NCBI RefSeq assembly: GCF_002797415.1 | Contig: NZ_KZ454944.1 | Coordinates: 1,692,665-1,756,664 of the forward strand | Direction: 5' to 3' | Source of the DNA: Bacillus alkalisoli | Lineage (GTDB): Bacteria; Bacillota; Bacilli; Bacillales; Bacillaceae_I | DNA: 64,000 nucleotides | Part shown: piece after piece, positions 1 through 9,838 of the stretch | How positions within the stretch are numbered: position 1 is the first letter of the stretch | Layout of the letters: every line of letters starts with the position of its first letter | Made by a program: the position numbers and the translations under genes | The notes under the pieces: model-generated | Told to the model about the DNA's origin: nothing | The model's input: only the letters and a program-made list of their open reading frames with translations | The model's database searches: none

Positions 1-1406
1 AAAAAGAGGCTGTTTATTTGTTAGAAAGTAAAGATGACAAATCTGCTTGGTCAAACTATTCATTTATTGGCTTAGATCCTATGTTTACGATTGAAGGGTC
101 AGAAGTCATTTCCTTAAAAGATATGAAAGGAAAGATTATTTTTCAATCGACAAGTCTTTCTGCAATCTTTCAAGCATTAACAGATATTTTTAAAATTAAA
201 ACGGTAAAAGATTTGAACCTTCCCTTTACAGGGGGAGCAGTTGGATATATAGCATATGATCATATCCAATTTATAGATAAAGTACCGCTTAAGAAAAGAA
301 ACAGAAACGATCACACAGTCCAGTTGTATATATGTGAAACACTCCTTGTAATGGATCATAAGAAGAATAACACTTCGATTATTCACTATGTTCAATTAAG
401 TGGAAAGGAAACTGTTGACCAGAAAAAACTGCATTACGAAAAAGGTAAAAGTAGATTAAAAACGTTGATACAACAAATTCATCAACCGGTTAACGATAAA
501 AAAGAAACATCATCTACGTTAGACAAACGAAGTATAAAAAAATACTTGCCTGTCGCCTCTAGTTATACGAAAGAAAGATATTGTAATGACGTAAAAAAGA
601 TTCAAAAGTATATACACCAGGGAGATATCTTTCAATGCGTTTTGTCACAAAGATTTACTGTAAAGTCAAATATACAAGCTTTCGACGTTTACAGGGTGCT
701 ACGCAACACAAATCCTTCTCCCTATTTGTTTTATATTAAGTTAAAAGATAGTGAGTTGATAGGTAGTTCACCAGAGCGATTAATTCAAGTGAAAAACGGC
801 GAACTAGAAATTCATCCGATAGCAGGAACTAGAAGACGTGGAAATACGACAGAAGAAGACGAGAAATTGAAGGAAAGCCTTTTACAAGATGAAAAAGAAG
901 CAGCGGAACACATTATGCTGGTAGATTTAGCTCGTAATGATATCGGCCGTGTTGCAACGTATGGATCCGTTAAAATGACTAGGTTAAGAGAAATAGTCTA
1001 TTTTTCCGAAGTGATGCACATTATCAGTGTAGTCAATGGTCAACTAGACGCATCAAAATCACCGATGGATGCCCTGTTAGCAACTTTTCCAGCGGGTACC
1101 GTTTCAGGTGCTCCAAAAGTAAGGGCGATGCAAATAATAGAAGAGTTAGAGCCAATAGCACGCAATAAATATGCAGGAGCTGTATGCTATATAAGTTTTG
1201 ATGGCAACATCGATTCTTGTATAACAATAAGAACAATAGAAAAACAGCATGATAACTTTCATATACAAGCAGGTGCCGGTGTCGTTGCGGATTCTATTCC
1301 AGAGTTAGAGTGGGAAGAGACTAAAAACAAAGCGAAGGCATTGCTTCATGCTATTCAAATGGCACATAATATTTTCTCTGAAAAAGGGGTGTTAGCGAAT
1401 GATTAA
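1..1406 (+). CDS. trpE: Anthranilate synthase component I, TrpE (5' end outside window)
   Basis: Makes anthranilate from chorismate and ammonia, the committed step of tryptophan synthesis, in the cytosol. The frame is open from base 3 with no start of its own; the first residues, KEAVYLLESKDD, carry the LLES tryptophan feedback-binding motif that lies near residue 45-50 in Bacillus TrpE, so only the N-terminal tip is missing. The chorismate-binding domain follows (GSSPERL, HPIAGTRRRG, EHIMLVDLARNDIG, QAGAGVVADS). No trpG follows in the operon, so the glutaminase subunit is presumably the PabA shared with folate synthesis, as in B. subtilis. The stop overlaps the trpD start by 8 bases, indicating translational coupling. 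Confidence 0.97.
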   Translation, partial: KEAVYLLESKDDKSAWSNYSFIGLDPMFTIEGSEVISLKDMKGKIIFQSTSLSAIFQALTDIFKIKTVKDLNLPFTGGAVGYIAYDHIQFIDKVPLKKRNRNDHTVQLYICETLLVMDHKKNNTSIIHYVQLSGKETVDQKKLHYEKGKSRLKTLIQQIHQPVNDKKETSSTLDKRSIKKYLPVASSYTKERYCNDVKKIQKYIHQGDIFQCVLSQRFTVKSNIQAFDVYRVLRNTNPSPYLFYIKLKDSELIGSSPERLIQVKNGELEIHPIAGTRRRGNTTEEDEKLKESLLQDEKEAAEHIMLVDLARNDIGRVATYGSVKMTRLREIVYFSEVMHIISVVNGQLDASKSPMDALLATFPAGTVSGAPKVRAMQIIEELEPIARNKYAGAVCYISFDGNIDSCITIRTIEKQHDNFHIQAGAGVVADSIPELEWEETKNKAKALLHAIQMAHNIFSEKGVLAND

Positions 1407-2439
1407 ACAAACAATTCAACTATTACTAGACGGAAAAACTTTATCAATTGATGAAGCAGAAAAAACAATGACATCGATCATGAACGGTGAAGTTACAGAT
1501 AGTCAAATAGCAAGTATCTTAACCATCCTAAGGTTTAGAGAGGAAGCAGTTGAAGAAATGATTGGCTTTACTATGGCTATGAGGAAAAAAATGAGCCGAA
1601 TATCCTACCAACAAACAAACTTAGTGGATACATGTGGCACAGGTGGGGATAAAGCATCTACCTTTAATATATCAACAGCTGCAGCTATCGTAGCAGCTAG
1701 TGGTGGAGCAACTGTAGCCAAACATGGGAACCGCGCTTTTTCCTCTAATACAGGGAGTGCGGATGTACTAGAAGCACTACGTATTCCGATTCAGTTAGAT
1801 AAACAAGCTGCCATTACTAGACTAAATGAGAAAGGAATGGCTTTCTTATTTGCACCGAAGTTTCACACTTCTATGAAAAACGTGGCTCTCTCTAGAAAAG
1901 AAATCGGATTTCGAACAATCTTTAATATTTTAGGGCCATTAGCTAATCCAGTAGCATGTGAAAATCAAGTTATCGGTGTATTTTCTATCGATTATGCAAG
2001 AAAGATGGCAAAAGTATTGCAATATCTTGGTACAAATCATGTAATGATTGTTTCTGGACGTGATGGTTTAGATGAGATAAGTATTTCATCTGAAACGGAC
2101 GTAATCGAGATAAAAGATGGAACGATTAATGAATATATAGTTTCTCCATTAGACTTTGGGATGGAACTTAGTGATATAAAAGAAATTCAAGTGAAAAATA
2201 CACAACAAAGTGCATCCATTATAGAAGATATTTTCCTAGGGAAAACTCCTGAGAGTGCTATCAATATTGTTGCATTAAATGCTGGTGCTGCACTATATGT
2301 TTCTGGTGTGAAACCAACCTTTGAGTCAGGGATTCATTTTGCGAAATCTCTATTACAAAACAGAGTAGCACTTAAGAAATTTCTTAGTTTACAAGAGGAA
2401 GAGGGTCAAATATATGCTGGCAAAAATACTGGAAACTAA
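1399..2439 (+). CDS. trpD: Anthranilate phosphoribosyltransferase TrpD
   Basis: Transfers phosphoribose from PRPP to anthranilate, second step of the tryptophan branch. The 346 residues match the usual family length. The N-terminal helical domain is followed by the PRPP-binding signature DTCGTGGDKASTFNIST and by KHGNRAFSS, which contacts the ribose phosphate and anthranilate. The ATG lies inside the end of trpE and the gene's 3' end overlaps trpC by 26 bases, so trpE, trpD and trpC are almost certainly one translationally coupled operon. Nothing unusual is seen in the protein. Confidence 0.97.
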   Translation: MIKQTIQLLLDGKTLSIDEAEKTMTSIMNGEVTDSQIASILTILRFREEAVEEMIGFTMAMRKKMSRISYQQTNLVDTCGTGGDKASTFNISTAAAIVAASGGATVAKHGNRAFSSNTGSADVLEALRIPIQLDKQAAITRLNEKGMAFLFAPKFHTSMKNVALSRKEIGFRTIFNILGPLANPVACENQVIGVFSIDYARKMAKVLQYLGTNHVMIVSGRDGLDEISISSETDVIEIKDGTINEYIVSPLDFGMELSDIKEIQVKNTQQSASIIEDIFLGKTPESAINIVALNAGAALYVSGVKPTFESGIHFAKSLLQNRVALKKFLSLQEEEGQIYAGKNTGN

Positions 2440-3190
2440 AAAAATCGAAAACTTACAACTAAACTCTAAAAAAATAAATGAAATACACGAACATAGAGAA
2501 GGTAAGTCGCTCATTCATGCACTAAAACATCCCAAAAGAGACATTGCCTTAATCGCTGAAATAAAAAAGGCTTCACCGTCTAAAGGAGTTATTCGTGCCG
2601 ATTTCAATCCTGTAGAAATTGCAAAGCAGTTTATAGAAGCAAAGGTGGACGCTATCTCGGTTTTAACAGATGAGACATACTTTCAAGGATCAATCGACTA
2701 TATCAAATTAGTGAAAGAAGTTGTAGATGTTCCTGTTCTTCGAAAAGATTTTATTATAAGTGAAGCACAAGTTATTCAAAGTGTAGAGTATGGAGCGGAT
2801 GCATTATTACTAATAGCGGAAGCATTAGAGGTGCAAAAACTAAAGAAACTATATGAATTAGCTACTTCCTTAGGAGTGGAAGTGTTACTAGAAGTGCATA
2901 GTAGTAGAAAACTTTTAGAAGTTTTAGATACTTTCAATCCAAAAATCATAGGCATAAATAACAGAGATCTCACGACATTTGAGACTTCCATAGAAACGAC
3001 AAAAAGCGTTATGTCTCTCGTACCTGCATCCTCTATTTTAGTTAGTGAAAGTGGAATATTTACAAGGGCAGATTTAGATTATGTGAAAAAATATGGAGCT
3101 AATGCAGTTTTAGTAGGGGAAGCTATTATGAAATCCAATGATATTCAAGAAGGAATAGAAAAGATGTTTAGTAGAGAAGTAGGCAAATGA
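2414..3190 (+). CDS. trpC: Indole-3-glycerol phosphate synthase TrpC
   Basis: Closes the indole ring by decarboxylating cyclization of CdRP to indole-3-glycerol phosphate. The 258 residues form one TIM barrel. Recognisable strands are [15 protein letters not shown] (catalytic lysine region), [27 protein letters not shown] and LVSESGI, all canonical for TrpC. Starting at ATG 2414 gives an N-terminus ([10 protein letters not shown]) like the B. subtilis protein; the start sits inside trpD. The stop overlaps the trpFB start in an ATGA arrangement. It is a stand-alone TrpC, not the TrpC-TrpF fusion of enteric bacteria. Confidence 0.97.
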   Translation: MLAKILETKKIENLQLNSKKINEIHEHREGKSLIHALKHPKRDIALIAEIKKASPSKGVIRADFNPVEIAKQFIEAKVDAISVLTDETYFQGSIDYIKLVKEVVDVPVLRKDFIISEAQVIQSVEYGADALLLIAEALEVQKLKKLYELATSLGVEVLLEVHSSRKLLEVLDTFNPKIIGINNRDLTTFETSIETTKSVMSLVPASSILVSESGIFTRADLDYVKKYGANAVLVGEAIMKSNDIQEGIEKMFSREVGK

Positions 3191-5013
3191 CGAAATTAAA
3201 ATATTGTGGCAATAAAAGCATACAAGATTTTTGCCTTTCTATTAGGTCAAAGGCAGATTATATAGGGTTCGTTTTTGCAGAGAGCAAACGAAAAGTAGGT
3301 GCAGAAACGGTAGCTTTATGGATAGATAAAGTCAGCATTGGCGATAAGAGGTTGGTTGGAGTTTTTGTAAATGAAGAAATTGAAGAAGTAGTTCGTACTT
3401 CCAATGTTTTACCACTATCTATAATTCAATTACATGGTGATGAGTCTCCCCAATATATTAAAAGATTGAGAGGAAAAGTAAATCAAGATATTTGGAAAGT
3501 GTTTCACCACACACCTGATTGGCAAGCCTCAGATATTCTTGCTTTTAAAGGGATAATAGATGGAATGGTAATAGATTGTAAAATTGGTCTTCAATACGGG
3601 GGAACGGGTAGATCGTTTGATTGGACACATATACCAACCTACAAAGAAGTAGCCCGAAAACTATCTATTCCATGCTTCATAGCTGGTGGAATAAATGCAT
3701 CAAATATACATGAGTTATTAAAATACAAAGTAGATGGAATAGATATTTCTTCTGGAATAGAATGTGATTTCAGGAAAGATGAACTATTAATGAGGAGGAT
3801 GGAAAGCATGATAAATTCTACAGACCGCAAACCGGATTTTTTTGGCAGATTTGGTGAATTTGGAGGAAAATATGTACCAGAAACGTTAATGGCTCCTTTA
3901 GAAGAAATAGAAAAAGGGTTAAACGATGCATTAAAAGATCCGAACTTCTTAGACGAACTTCTTTTTCATTTGCAAGAATTCTCTGGAAGACCGACTGCGT
4001 TAACATTCGCTAAAAACCTAACAGAAAAACTTGGTGGAGCAAAAATTTACTTCAAACGAGAGGATCTTAACCATACTGGCGCACATAAAATTAACAATGC
4101 AATTGCTCAAGCTCTATTAGCAAAAAAGCTCGGGAAGAAAAAAATAATTGCAGAAACAGGTGCTGGACAGCATGGTGTAGCAGCAGCAACTGTTGCTGCA
4201 AAGTTTGGACTCTCATGCAAAGTTTTTATGGGAGAAGAAGATATTAATAGGCAACAACTAAATGTTTTTCGAATGAAGCTATTAGGGGCAGAAGTAATCC
4301 CTGTTCATAGCGGTAGTAAGACGTTAAAAGATGCAACAAATGAAGCGATACGTTACTGGGTTCAACATTGTGAAGATCACTTTTATATGATAGGTTCCGT
4401 TGTTGGACCTCATCCTTATCCTTATATGGTAAGAGAGTTTCAAAAAGTGATCGGAGAAGAGACGAAAAAACAATTTCTTCAAAGAGAAGGAATGTTGCCA
4501 ACACAAATAGTTGCTTGTGTTGGTGGTGGAAGTAACGCTATTGGGATGTTTCATGCTTTCATAGAGGATGAAGTTGAATTAATTGGAGTAGAAGCAGCTG
4601 GTAAAGGTACAAATACCCCTTATCATGCCGCTACTTTAACTAAAGGAACGAAAGGGATTATTCACGGTTCTTTTACTTATATACTACAAGATAATTACGG
4701 ACAAATACAAGAGCCATATAGCATCTCTGCTGGATTAGACTATCCTGGAATAGGACCAGAACATGCTTTCTTAAAAGATAATAAACGCGTTGCGTACGAA
4801 AGTGTTACGGATGAAGAAGCACTGCAGGCTTTAGTTATTGTTTCTCAAACAGAAGGAATTGTCCCAGCCATAGAAACATCACATGCTCTAGCCTTAGCAA
4901 TGAAAAACGCATCCTATATGAGTGAAAAAGATAGTATCGTAGTTTGCTTGTCTGGACGAGGAGACAAAGATGTACAGTCATTATTACCAGTTTTAGAAGA
5001 GAGGTATTTATAA
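3187..5013 (+). CDS. trpFB: TrpF-TrpB fusion: phosphoribosylanthranilate isomerase / tryptophan synthase beta
   Basis: One uninterrupted 608-codon frame holds two enzymes that are separate genes in B. subtilis. Residues 1 to about 205 are TrpF (KYCGNKS with the catalytic cysteine, MVIDCKIG with the catalytic aspartate, [18 protein letters not shown] phosphate site). Residues about 208 to 608 are TrpB ([22 protein letters not shown] with the PLP lysine, [19 protein letters not shown]). The join keeps a good ribosome site, GAGGAGG at 3792-3798, nine bases before an in-frame ATG at 3808 that matches a normal TrpB start. Free TrpB could therefore be made from the same mRNA besides, or instead of, the fusion. 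A sequencing error that removed the TrpF stop cannot be excluded. Confidence 0.92.
   Translation: MTKLKYCGNKSIQDFCLSIRSKADYIGFVFAESKRKVGAETVALWIDKVSIGDKRLVGVFVNEEIEEVVRTSNVLPLSIIQLHGDESPQYIKRLRGKVNQDIWKVFHHTPDWQASDILAFKGIIDGMVIDCKIGLQYGGTGRSFDWTHIPTYKEVARKLSIPCFIAGGINASNIHELLKYKVDGIDISSGIECDFRKDELLMRRMESMINSTDRKPDFFGRFGEFGGKYVPETLMAPLEEIEKGLNDALKDPNFLDELLFHLQEFSGRPTALTFAKNLTEKLGGAKIYFKREDLNHTGAHKINNAIAQALLAKKLGKKKIIAETGAGQHGVAAATVAAKFGLSCKVFMGEEDINRQQLNVFRMKLLGAEVIPVHSGSKTLKDATNEAIRYWVQHCEDHFYMIGSVVGPHPYPYMVREFQKVIGEETKKQFLQREGMLPTQIVACVGGGSNAIGMFHAFIEDEVELIGVEAAGKGTNTPYHAATLTKGTKGIIHGSFTYILQDNYGQIQEPYSISAGLDYPGIGPEHAFLKDNKRVAYESVTDEEALQALVIVSQTEGIVPAIETSHALALAMKNASYMSEKDSIVVCLSGRGDKDVQSLLPVLEERYL
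3792..3810 (+). promoter_or_regulatory. Internal ribosome binding site and trpB start inside trpFB
   Basis: GAGGAGG (3792-3798) followed by ATG at 3808-3810, in frame with trpFB, with nine bases between. It looks like the ancestral trpB translation signal retained inside the fused gene. It could drive synthesis of separate TrpB of about 401 residues; an alternative ATG at 3799 is too close to the site to be used. Confidence 0.6.
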
Positions 5014-5816
5014 TGAATAATTTACCGTCAGATAACAAACTATTCATTCCATTTATTATGGCTGGAGATCCGAATCCTTCTTTTACAATAAAATTAGCGC
5101 TTACTCTTCAAGAAGTGGGAGCATCTATACTAGAGCTTGGTGTCCCATATTCAGACCCACTTGCGGATGGACCAGTTATTCAAAGAGCATCTAGTCGAGC
5201 AATAAAAAATGAAATGAATATTGTAAGAGCAATAGAACTTGCAGGTGAAATGCGCTTAAACGGTTTGAAAATACCAATAATTATCTTTACGTACTTAAAT
5301 CCTGTGTTACAATTAGGATACAAATCCTTTTGTGCTTTAGCGAAGCAAAATGGTGTAGATGGACTACTCATTCCTGACCTTCCTTTAGAAGAAAGTACAG
5401 AGTGTAGAAGTATATGTACCGACTATGGATTAGAGCTAATATCACTAGTTGCACCAACTTCCAAAGAGCGAATAGAAAAAATTGCAACACGTGCAACAGG
5501 ATTCTTATATTGTGTTTCTTCTGTAGGAGTAACTGGAGAACGGTCAGAGCTAAATTCGAATATAGAAGCATTTGTGAAACAAGCACAAGAGTTTAGCAAC
5601 GTACCAGTTGCAGTAGGTTTTGGCATATCTAATAAAAATCAAGTCGAATATGTTAGCTCAATATGCGATGGTGTCATAATTGGTAGTGCCATTGTGAGAA
5701 TGGTAGAAGAGCTATTAGACACGATAAAACAAGACGAAGCAGTTGCTCTATTACAGATAAAACAACGCATAAAAGAAATCATTTCTCCTATTTTAAATGA
5801 AAGACGGATGTGTTAG
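5013..5816 (+). CDS. trpA: Tryptophan synthase alpha chain TrpA
   Basis: Cleaves indole-3-glycerol phosphate to indole, which is channelled to TrpB. ATG at 5013 shares its A with the trpFB stop TAA and is preceded by AGAGAGG; it gives 267 residues, the normal length, beginning [20 protein letters not shown]. Longer in-frame starts would lie inside trpB. Motifs: LELGVPYSDPLADGP with the catalytic glutamate and aspartate, GLLIPDLPLEE, GFLYCVSSVGVTGER and VAVGFGIS. It is the last gene of the trp part of the supraoperon; a GC-rich palindromic repeat separates it from hisC. Confidence 0.96.
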   Translation: MNNLPSDNKLFIPFIMAGDPNPSFTIKLALTLQEVGASILELGVPYSDPLADGPVIQRASSRAIKNEMNIVRAIELAGEMRLNGLKIPIIIFTYLNPVLQLGYKSFCALAKQNGVDGLLIPDLPLEESTECRSICTDYGLELISLVAPTSKERIEKIATRATGFLYCVSSVGVTGERSELNSNIEAFVKQAQEFSNVPVAVGFGISNKNQVEYVSSICDGVIIGSAIVRMVEELLDTIKQDEAVALLQIKQRIKEIISPILNERRMC

Positions 5817-5842
5817 AGGTTAATATTGATTGAAACCTATTA

Positions 5843-6096
5843 AGCGGTTGATTTCTGCGCAAGTCGTAGACTCCTGCGGGAGTAGCGGGGGACTGGAGAC
5901 CCCACAGGCGAAGCCGAGGAGGCTCCAGCCACTACGAAATGTGAAAGCGGCTCGCACAGCTCCGACAAGGATAAGACAGGGTCAGCTTGTGGGCGGTTTT
6001 TGCCCTCAGGATGGCCATGGCTTATCCTCGAGGAGCTAGCCGCTTGACCTAGACACGCCCGCGAAAAGCGGAGACTTGCGCGGAAATCAACAGCGG
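5843..6096 (+). repeat. Dispersed GC-rich palindromic repeat, copy 1 (with long insert)
   Basis: Fills the 313-base gap between trpA and hisC. Outer arms are GTTGATTTCTGCGCAAGTC and GACTTGCGCGGAAATCAAC. Between them lies the family core (ACTCCTGCGGGAG, GAGACCCCACAGGCG, AGCCGAGGAGGCTCC, then CCCGCGAAAAGCGG). This copy is the longest, with about 120 extra bases including CATGGCTTATCCTCGAGGAG (also in copy 7). Open frames through it are by-products of GC-rich palindromes and not genes. It lies inside what is a continuous supraoperon in B. subtilis. Confidence 0.9.
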
Positions 6097-6129
6097 TTAT
6101 TAACATAGCCTAAATGAAAGGTGATATTT

Positions 6130-7245
6130 ATGAAGATAAAAGAGCAGCTACACACGTTAACTCCATACCAACCTGGTAAATCGATGGATGAAGTTAAGAG
6201 GGAATTGGGATTAGAAAAAATAACAAAGCTGGCATCCAATGAGAATCCGTTTGGATGCTCCGAGCAAGTTAAAATTGCTGTTACAAAACAAATAGAAAAG
6301 GCCTCCACATATCCAGACGGGTATGCGACAGACTTAAGAAAAAAACTATCAAACCACCTTCAAATTGGCGAAAAGCAACTTATATTTGGTAATGGTTCAG
6401 ATGAAGTCATTCAAATGGTATGTAGAAGTCTCTTATACTCTGGTAAAAATACTGTTATGGCAACGCCAACTTTTCCTCAATATAAACATAACGCTACCAT
6501 TGAAGGAGCAGAAGTACGTGAAATACCACTGGACAATGAAGGAAATCATGATTTAATAGCAATGTTAAATGCCATAGACGAAAACACAGCAGTTGTTTGG
6601 TTATGCAGCCCAAATAACCCAACTGGAACATACATTTCAAATGAACAGCTTGAAGCTTTCATTAATCAAGTACCTAGTACTACGTTAGTTGTCATAGATG
6701 AAGCATATTGTGAGTATGCCACTGCAAGCGACTATCCTAATACAATCAAACTATTAACTTCATATAAAAATGTATTGATAACTAGAACGTTTTCCAAAGT
6801 ATATGGTCTTGCTAGCTTCCGAATTGGTTACGGTATTAGTACGGAAGATTTTATTAAGAAAATAGAACCAGTAAGAGAACCGTTCAATGGTAACTCTTTT
6901 GCCCAAGTTGCTGCTACAGCAGCCATTGGCGACCAACTATTTATAAAAAATTGCGTACAAAAAAACAAAGAAGGTTTATCTCAGTATTATACTTTTTGTA
7001 ACGAAAATAACCTAAACTATTATCCATCCGAAGGCAACTTTATTCTAATTGATGTGGAAGAAGATAGCGATGTTGTATTTCAATACTTATTACAACACGG
7101 CTATATTGTTCGATCAGGTAAAGCGTTAGGTTTTCCAACACACTTACGCATAACTGTAGGTACACATAATCAAAACGAAGAAATCATTACTATCTTATCA
7201 GATTATATAAGACAAACAGAAGGAAATGCTAAATACTATGCCTAA
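6130..7245 (+). CDS. hisC: Histidinol-phosphate / aromatic aminotransferase HisC
   Basis: PLP-dependent aminotransferase acting on histidinol phosphate and, in Bacillus, also in the last step of tyrosine and phenylalanine synthesis, which explains its place among aromatic genes. ATG 6130 after AAAGGTG gives 371 residues beginning MKIKEQLHTLTPYQPGK; a GTG nine bases upstream falls in the ribosome site. Motifs: KLASNENPFG, FGNGSDEVI, CSPNNPTGTY, VVIDEAYCEYA and the PLP-lysine block RTFSKVYGLASFRIGYGI. It is followed by a hairpin and then tyrA. Confidence 0.95.
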   Translation: MKIKEQLHTLTPYQPGKSMDEVKRELGLEKITKLASNENPFGCSEQVKIAVTKQIEKASTYPDGYATDLRKKLSNHLQIGEKQLIFGNGSDEVIQMVCRSLLYSGKNTVMATPTFPQYKHNATIEGAEVREIPLDNEGNHDLIAMLNAIDENTAVVWLCSPNNPTGTYISNEQLEAFINQVPSTTLVVIDEAYCEYATASDYPNTIKLLTSYKNVLITRTFSKVYGLASFRIGYGISTEDFIKKIEPVREPFNGNSFAQVAATAAIGDQLFIKNCVQKNKEGLSQYYTFCNENNLNYYPSEGNFILIDVEEDSDVVFQYLLQHGYIVRSGKALGFPTHLRITVGTHNQNEEIITILSDYIRQTEGNAKYYA

Positions 7246-7246
7246 T

Positions 7247-7287
7247 GGAAAAGGAACCAGAATCTAAAATGATGGTTCCTTTCCTTA
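7247..7287 (+). terminator. Hairpin between hisC and tyrA
   Basis: GGAAAAGGAACC (7247-7258) pairs with GGTTCCTTTCC (7274-7284), followed by only a short T-rich tract. It may be a weak terminator or processing site within the supraoperon rather than its end, because tyrA starts 40 bases later with no clear promoter. Confidence 0.5.
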
Positions 7288-7327
7288 TTAACAGTATCAT
7301 TGTCATATTTAAAGGAGTTATAACAAC

Positions 7328-8431
7328 ATGAAAAATGTATTACTTATAGGCCTCGGCTTAATTGGAGGATCCGTTGCACTAGCGATAAAAAATAAAAACC
7401 CAGAATTAAACATTATCGGTTTTGACATAGACAAACAAACAATGAATGTAGCCCAAGCGCTCAAAGTAATAGATGAACAAGCAATATGTTATATGTCAGC
7501 TGCCAAAAAATGTGACCTTGTTATCATTGCCGTCCCTGTAGAAAAAACGATCGAGGTAATGGAAAATCTGTCCAAAGTTAAATACAAAAAACCTATTACG
7601 ATAACAGACGTAGGTAGTACGAAAAAGAAGATTGTTGAATATGCTAACGCGAAATTCTCGAATGAATTTATAACGTTTATCGGAGGCCATCCGATGGCTG
7701 GTTCTCATAAAAGTGGTGTAACTGCTGCCAAAACATTATTATTTGAGAATGCCTATTACATACTAACTCCTACTAACCATACACAACCGGAAAAAGTGGA
7801 ACAGTTAAAAGAAGCATTAAGTGGTACCCGAGCTAAGTTTGTTATAATGGAAGCGGATGAACACGATACTGTTGCAGGTGTTATAAGTCACTTTCCACAT
7901 ATTATAGCTGCAAGTCTTGTTCATCAAGCGGAGCACTATGAACAATCATTTCCTTATGTGAATCGATTAGCCGCTGGAGGATTCAGAGACATTACCCGTA
8001 TTGCTTCAAGTAGTCCTACAATGTGGAAAGATATCTTATTACAAAACAAAGAGACGCTATTATCTATTATGGATAATTGGATACATCATATGGCCAATGT
8101 AAAAGATTCCATACAAAAAGGAGATGAAACGTCTCTATACACGTTCTTTGAAGTTGCCAAAAAATATCGAGATGGGTTACCTTTAAAAGAGAAAGGTGCT
8201 ATTCCCTCTTATTACGACCTATTTATTGACGTTCCAGATAGCCCAGGGGTCATTTCCGAAATTACAGGTCATTTAGCAGATGAAAGAATTAGTATTACGA
8301 ATATCCGCATTATTGAAACTCGTACGGAAGTGTATGGAGTATTAACAATTAGCTTCCAAACAGAAGAAGACCGAGAAAAAGCAGCGGATTGTATCAAAAA
8401 TAAGACAACTTACGATACATATATTTTATAG
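7328..8431 (+). CDS. tyrA: Prephenate dehydrogenase TyrA with C-terminal ACT domain
   Basis: Oxidatively decarboxylates prephenate to 4-hydroxyphenylpyruvate with NAD, leading to tyrosine. Length is 367 residues. Residues 4-18 contain the Rossmann motif GLGLIGGSVALAIK; the catalytic-domain histidine block is GGHPMAGSHKSG near residue 120. An ACT regulatory domain occupies about 290-367 (DVPDSPGVISEITGHLADE), typical of feedback-inhibited Gram-positive enzymes. AAAGGAG lies nine bases before ATG 7328. Spacing of 21 bases to aroA supports co-transcription. Confidence 0.95.
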   Translation: MKNVLLIGLGLIGGSVALAIKNKNPELNIIGFDIDKQTMNVAQALKVIDEQAICYMSAAKKCDLVIIAVPVEKTIEVMENLSKVKYKKPITITDVGSTKKKIVEYANAKFSNEFITFIGGHPMAGSHKSGVTAAKTLLFENAYYILTPTNHTQPEKVEQLKEALSGTRAKFVIMEADEHDTVAGVISHFPHIIAASLVHQAEHYEQSFPYVNRLAAGGFRDITRIASSSPTMWKDILLQNKETLLSIMDNWIHHMANVKDSIQKGDETSLYTFFEVAKKYRDGLPLKEKGAIPSYYDLFIDVPDSPGVISEITGHLADERISITNIRIIETRTEVYGVLTISFQTEEDREKAADCIKNKTTYDTYIL

Positions 8432-8452
8432 AATAAAGGGGGGCAACCCATA

Positions 8453-9751
8453 GTGAATAAGAAACTTACTTCTAACGTAACAATAGGATTAATTGGTGAT
8501 ATTCAAGTTCCTGGCGATAAATCCATTTCACATCGTTCTGTCATGTTTAGTTCTATCGCAAACGGCAAAACGACCATTGAAAACTTTCTAGATGGCGAGG
8601 ACTGTTTAAGTACGATAAACTGCTTTCGAAACCTAGGAGTGACAATCGAGCAAGCAGGCACAAGTGTTACTGTGTATGGGAACGGACTAGAAGGGTTACA
8701 AGAGCCAAAAGCAATACTAGATGTTGGGAACTCTGGTACGACGGCGAGATTAATGATGGGTGTATTAGCAGGAAGACCGTTTCACTCTGTTGTAGTTGGT
8801 GATGATTCTATCGCCAAACGACCTATGAAAAGAGTAACGAACCCATTGAGAGAACTTGGTGCCCATATTACAGGTAGAGAAGATGCTAACTATACACCGA
8901 TTACGATCAATGGTGGGGAACTACAAGGTATAAATTATTCCTCGCCGATTGCTTCTGCCCAAGTAAAATCAGCTATTCTTTTAGCTGGATTGCAAGCAGA
9001 AGGAGTTACAACCGTGCAAGAACCATATAAATCTAGAGACCATACGGAGAGAATGTTGCGGGCGTTTGGCTGTACGGTGGAAGAAGACGGAAATACGGTT
9101 ATATTGGAAGGGAAGCAACGTCTACGAGGCGGTATGCATATCACCGTTCCAGGAGATATCTCGTCGGCAGCATTTTTTCTAGTGGCAGGTCTGGTCGTGC
9201 CAAATAGTAAAATCACGCTGAAAAAAGTGGGGATGAATCCTACACGTACAGGTATAATCGAAGCGATTGAACGTATGGGAGGACACATTACTATCACTAA
9301 CTTGCGTGAAGATGTAGCAGAGCCATATGCCGATATAACGGTAATGTCATCGAGTTTAAAAGGGATAGAAATTAGCGGAAGCCTCATCCCAAGATTAATT
9401 GACGAGATTCCAATAATTGCGCTACTTGCAACATGTGCAGAGGGAACGACTATTATTAAAGACGCAGAAGAATTAAAAGTGAAAGAAACGAATAGAATCG
9501 ATACGGTTGTTCAAGAATTAAGCAAAATGGGTGCAAACATTGAAGCAACCGTGGATGGAATGATTATTACAGGGAAAACAACACTACACGGCGCAACCGT
9601 TTCCAGCTATGGCGACCATCGTATCGGAATGATGCTTGCAATTGCATCACTAATCGCAGACGGGGAAGTACACTTAGAAAACAGCGAAGCCATTAATGTT
9701 TCCTACCCTACATTTTTTGAACACTTATCCTTGTTGATGGAAAAAAACTAA
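8453..9751 (+). CDS. aroA: 3-phosphoshikimate 1-carboxyvinyltransferase (EPSP synthase)
   Basis: Joins PEP to shikimate-3-phosphate; the gene is called aroE in B. subtilis. A GTG start at 8453 after AAAGGGGGG gives 432 residues, close to the usual 428-430. Motifs: [14 protein letters not shown] with the PEP-binding lysine, [58 protein letters not shown] and KVKETNRI. The RPM-R and GNSGTT signatures resemble the CP4/Bacillus type of the enzyme. It closes the trp-his-tyr-aro cluster. Confidence 0.95.
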   Translation: MNKKLTSNVTIGLIGDIQVPGDKSISHRSVMFSSIANGKTTIENFLDGEDCLSTINCFRNLGVTIEQAGTSVTVYGNGLEGLQEPKAILDVGNSGTTARLMMGVLAGRPFHSVVVGDDSIAKRPMKRVTNPLRELGAHITGREDANYTPITINGGELQGINYSSPIASAQVKSAILLAGLQAEGVTTVQEPYKSRDHTERMLRAFGCTVEEDGNTVILEGKQRLRGGMHITVPGDISSAAFFLVAGLVVPNSKITLKKVGMNPTRTGIIEAIERMGGHITITNLREDVAEPYADITVMSSSLKGIEISGSLIPRLIDEIPIIALLATCAEGTTIIKDAEELKVKETNRIDTVVQELSKMGANIEATVDGMIITGKTTLHGATVSSYGDHRIGMMLAIASLIADGEVHLENSEAINVSYPTFFEHLSLLMEKN

Positions 9752-9786
9752 ATTTAAAATTCATACAACTGCCATTCCCTTCATAG

Positions 9787-9838
9787 CTTGTCTTAAGACG
9801 AATAATTGTCTAAGACAAGTCATGGGGGTGTTTTTTTG
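9787..9838 (+). terminator. Hairpin after aroA, overlapping the next gene's start region
   Basis: CTTGTCTTAAGAC (9787-9799) pairs with GTCTAAGACAAG (9808-9819). GGGGGTG and a run of seven T follow, but these also form the ribosome site and TTG start of the next gene. It may partly terminate aroA transcripts or modulate entry into the downstream gene. Confidence 0.5.

Noticed and set aside
5830-6106. Open frames of 69 and 88 codons between trpA and hisC
   Set aside because: They lie wholly inside palindromic repeat copy 1; equivalent frames appear in other copies at 12,687, 32,695 and 35,180, so they reflect GC-rich repeat sequence.
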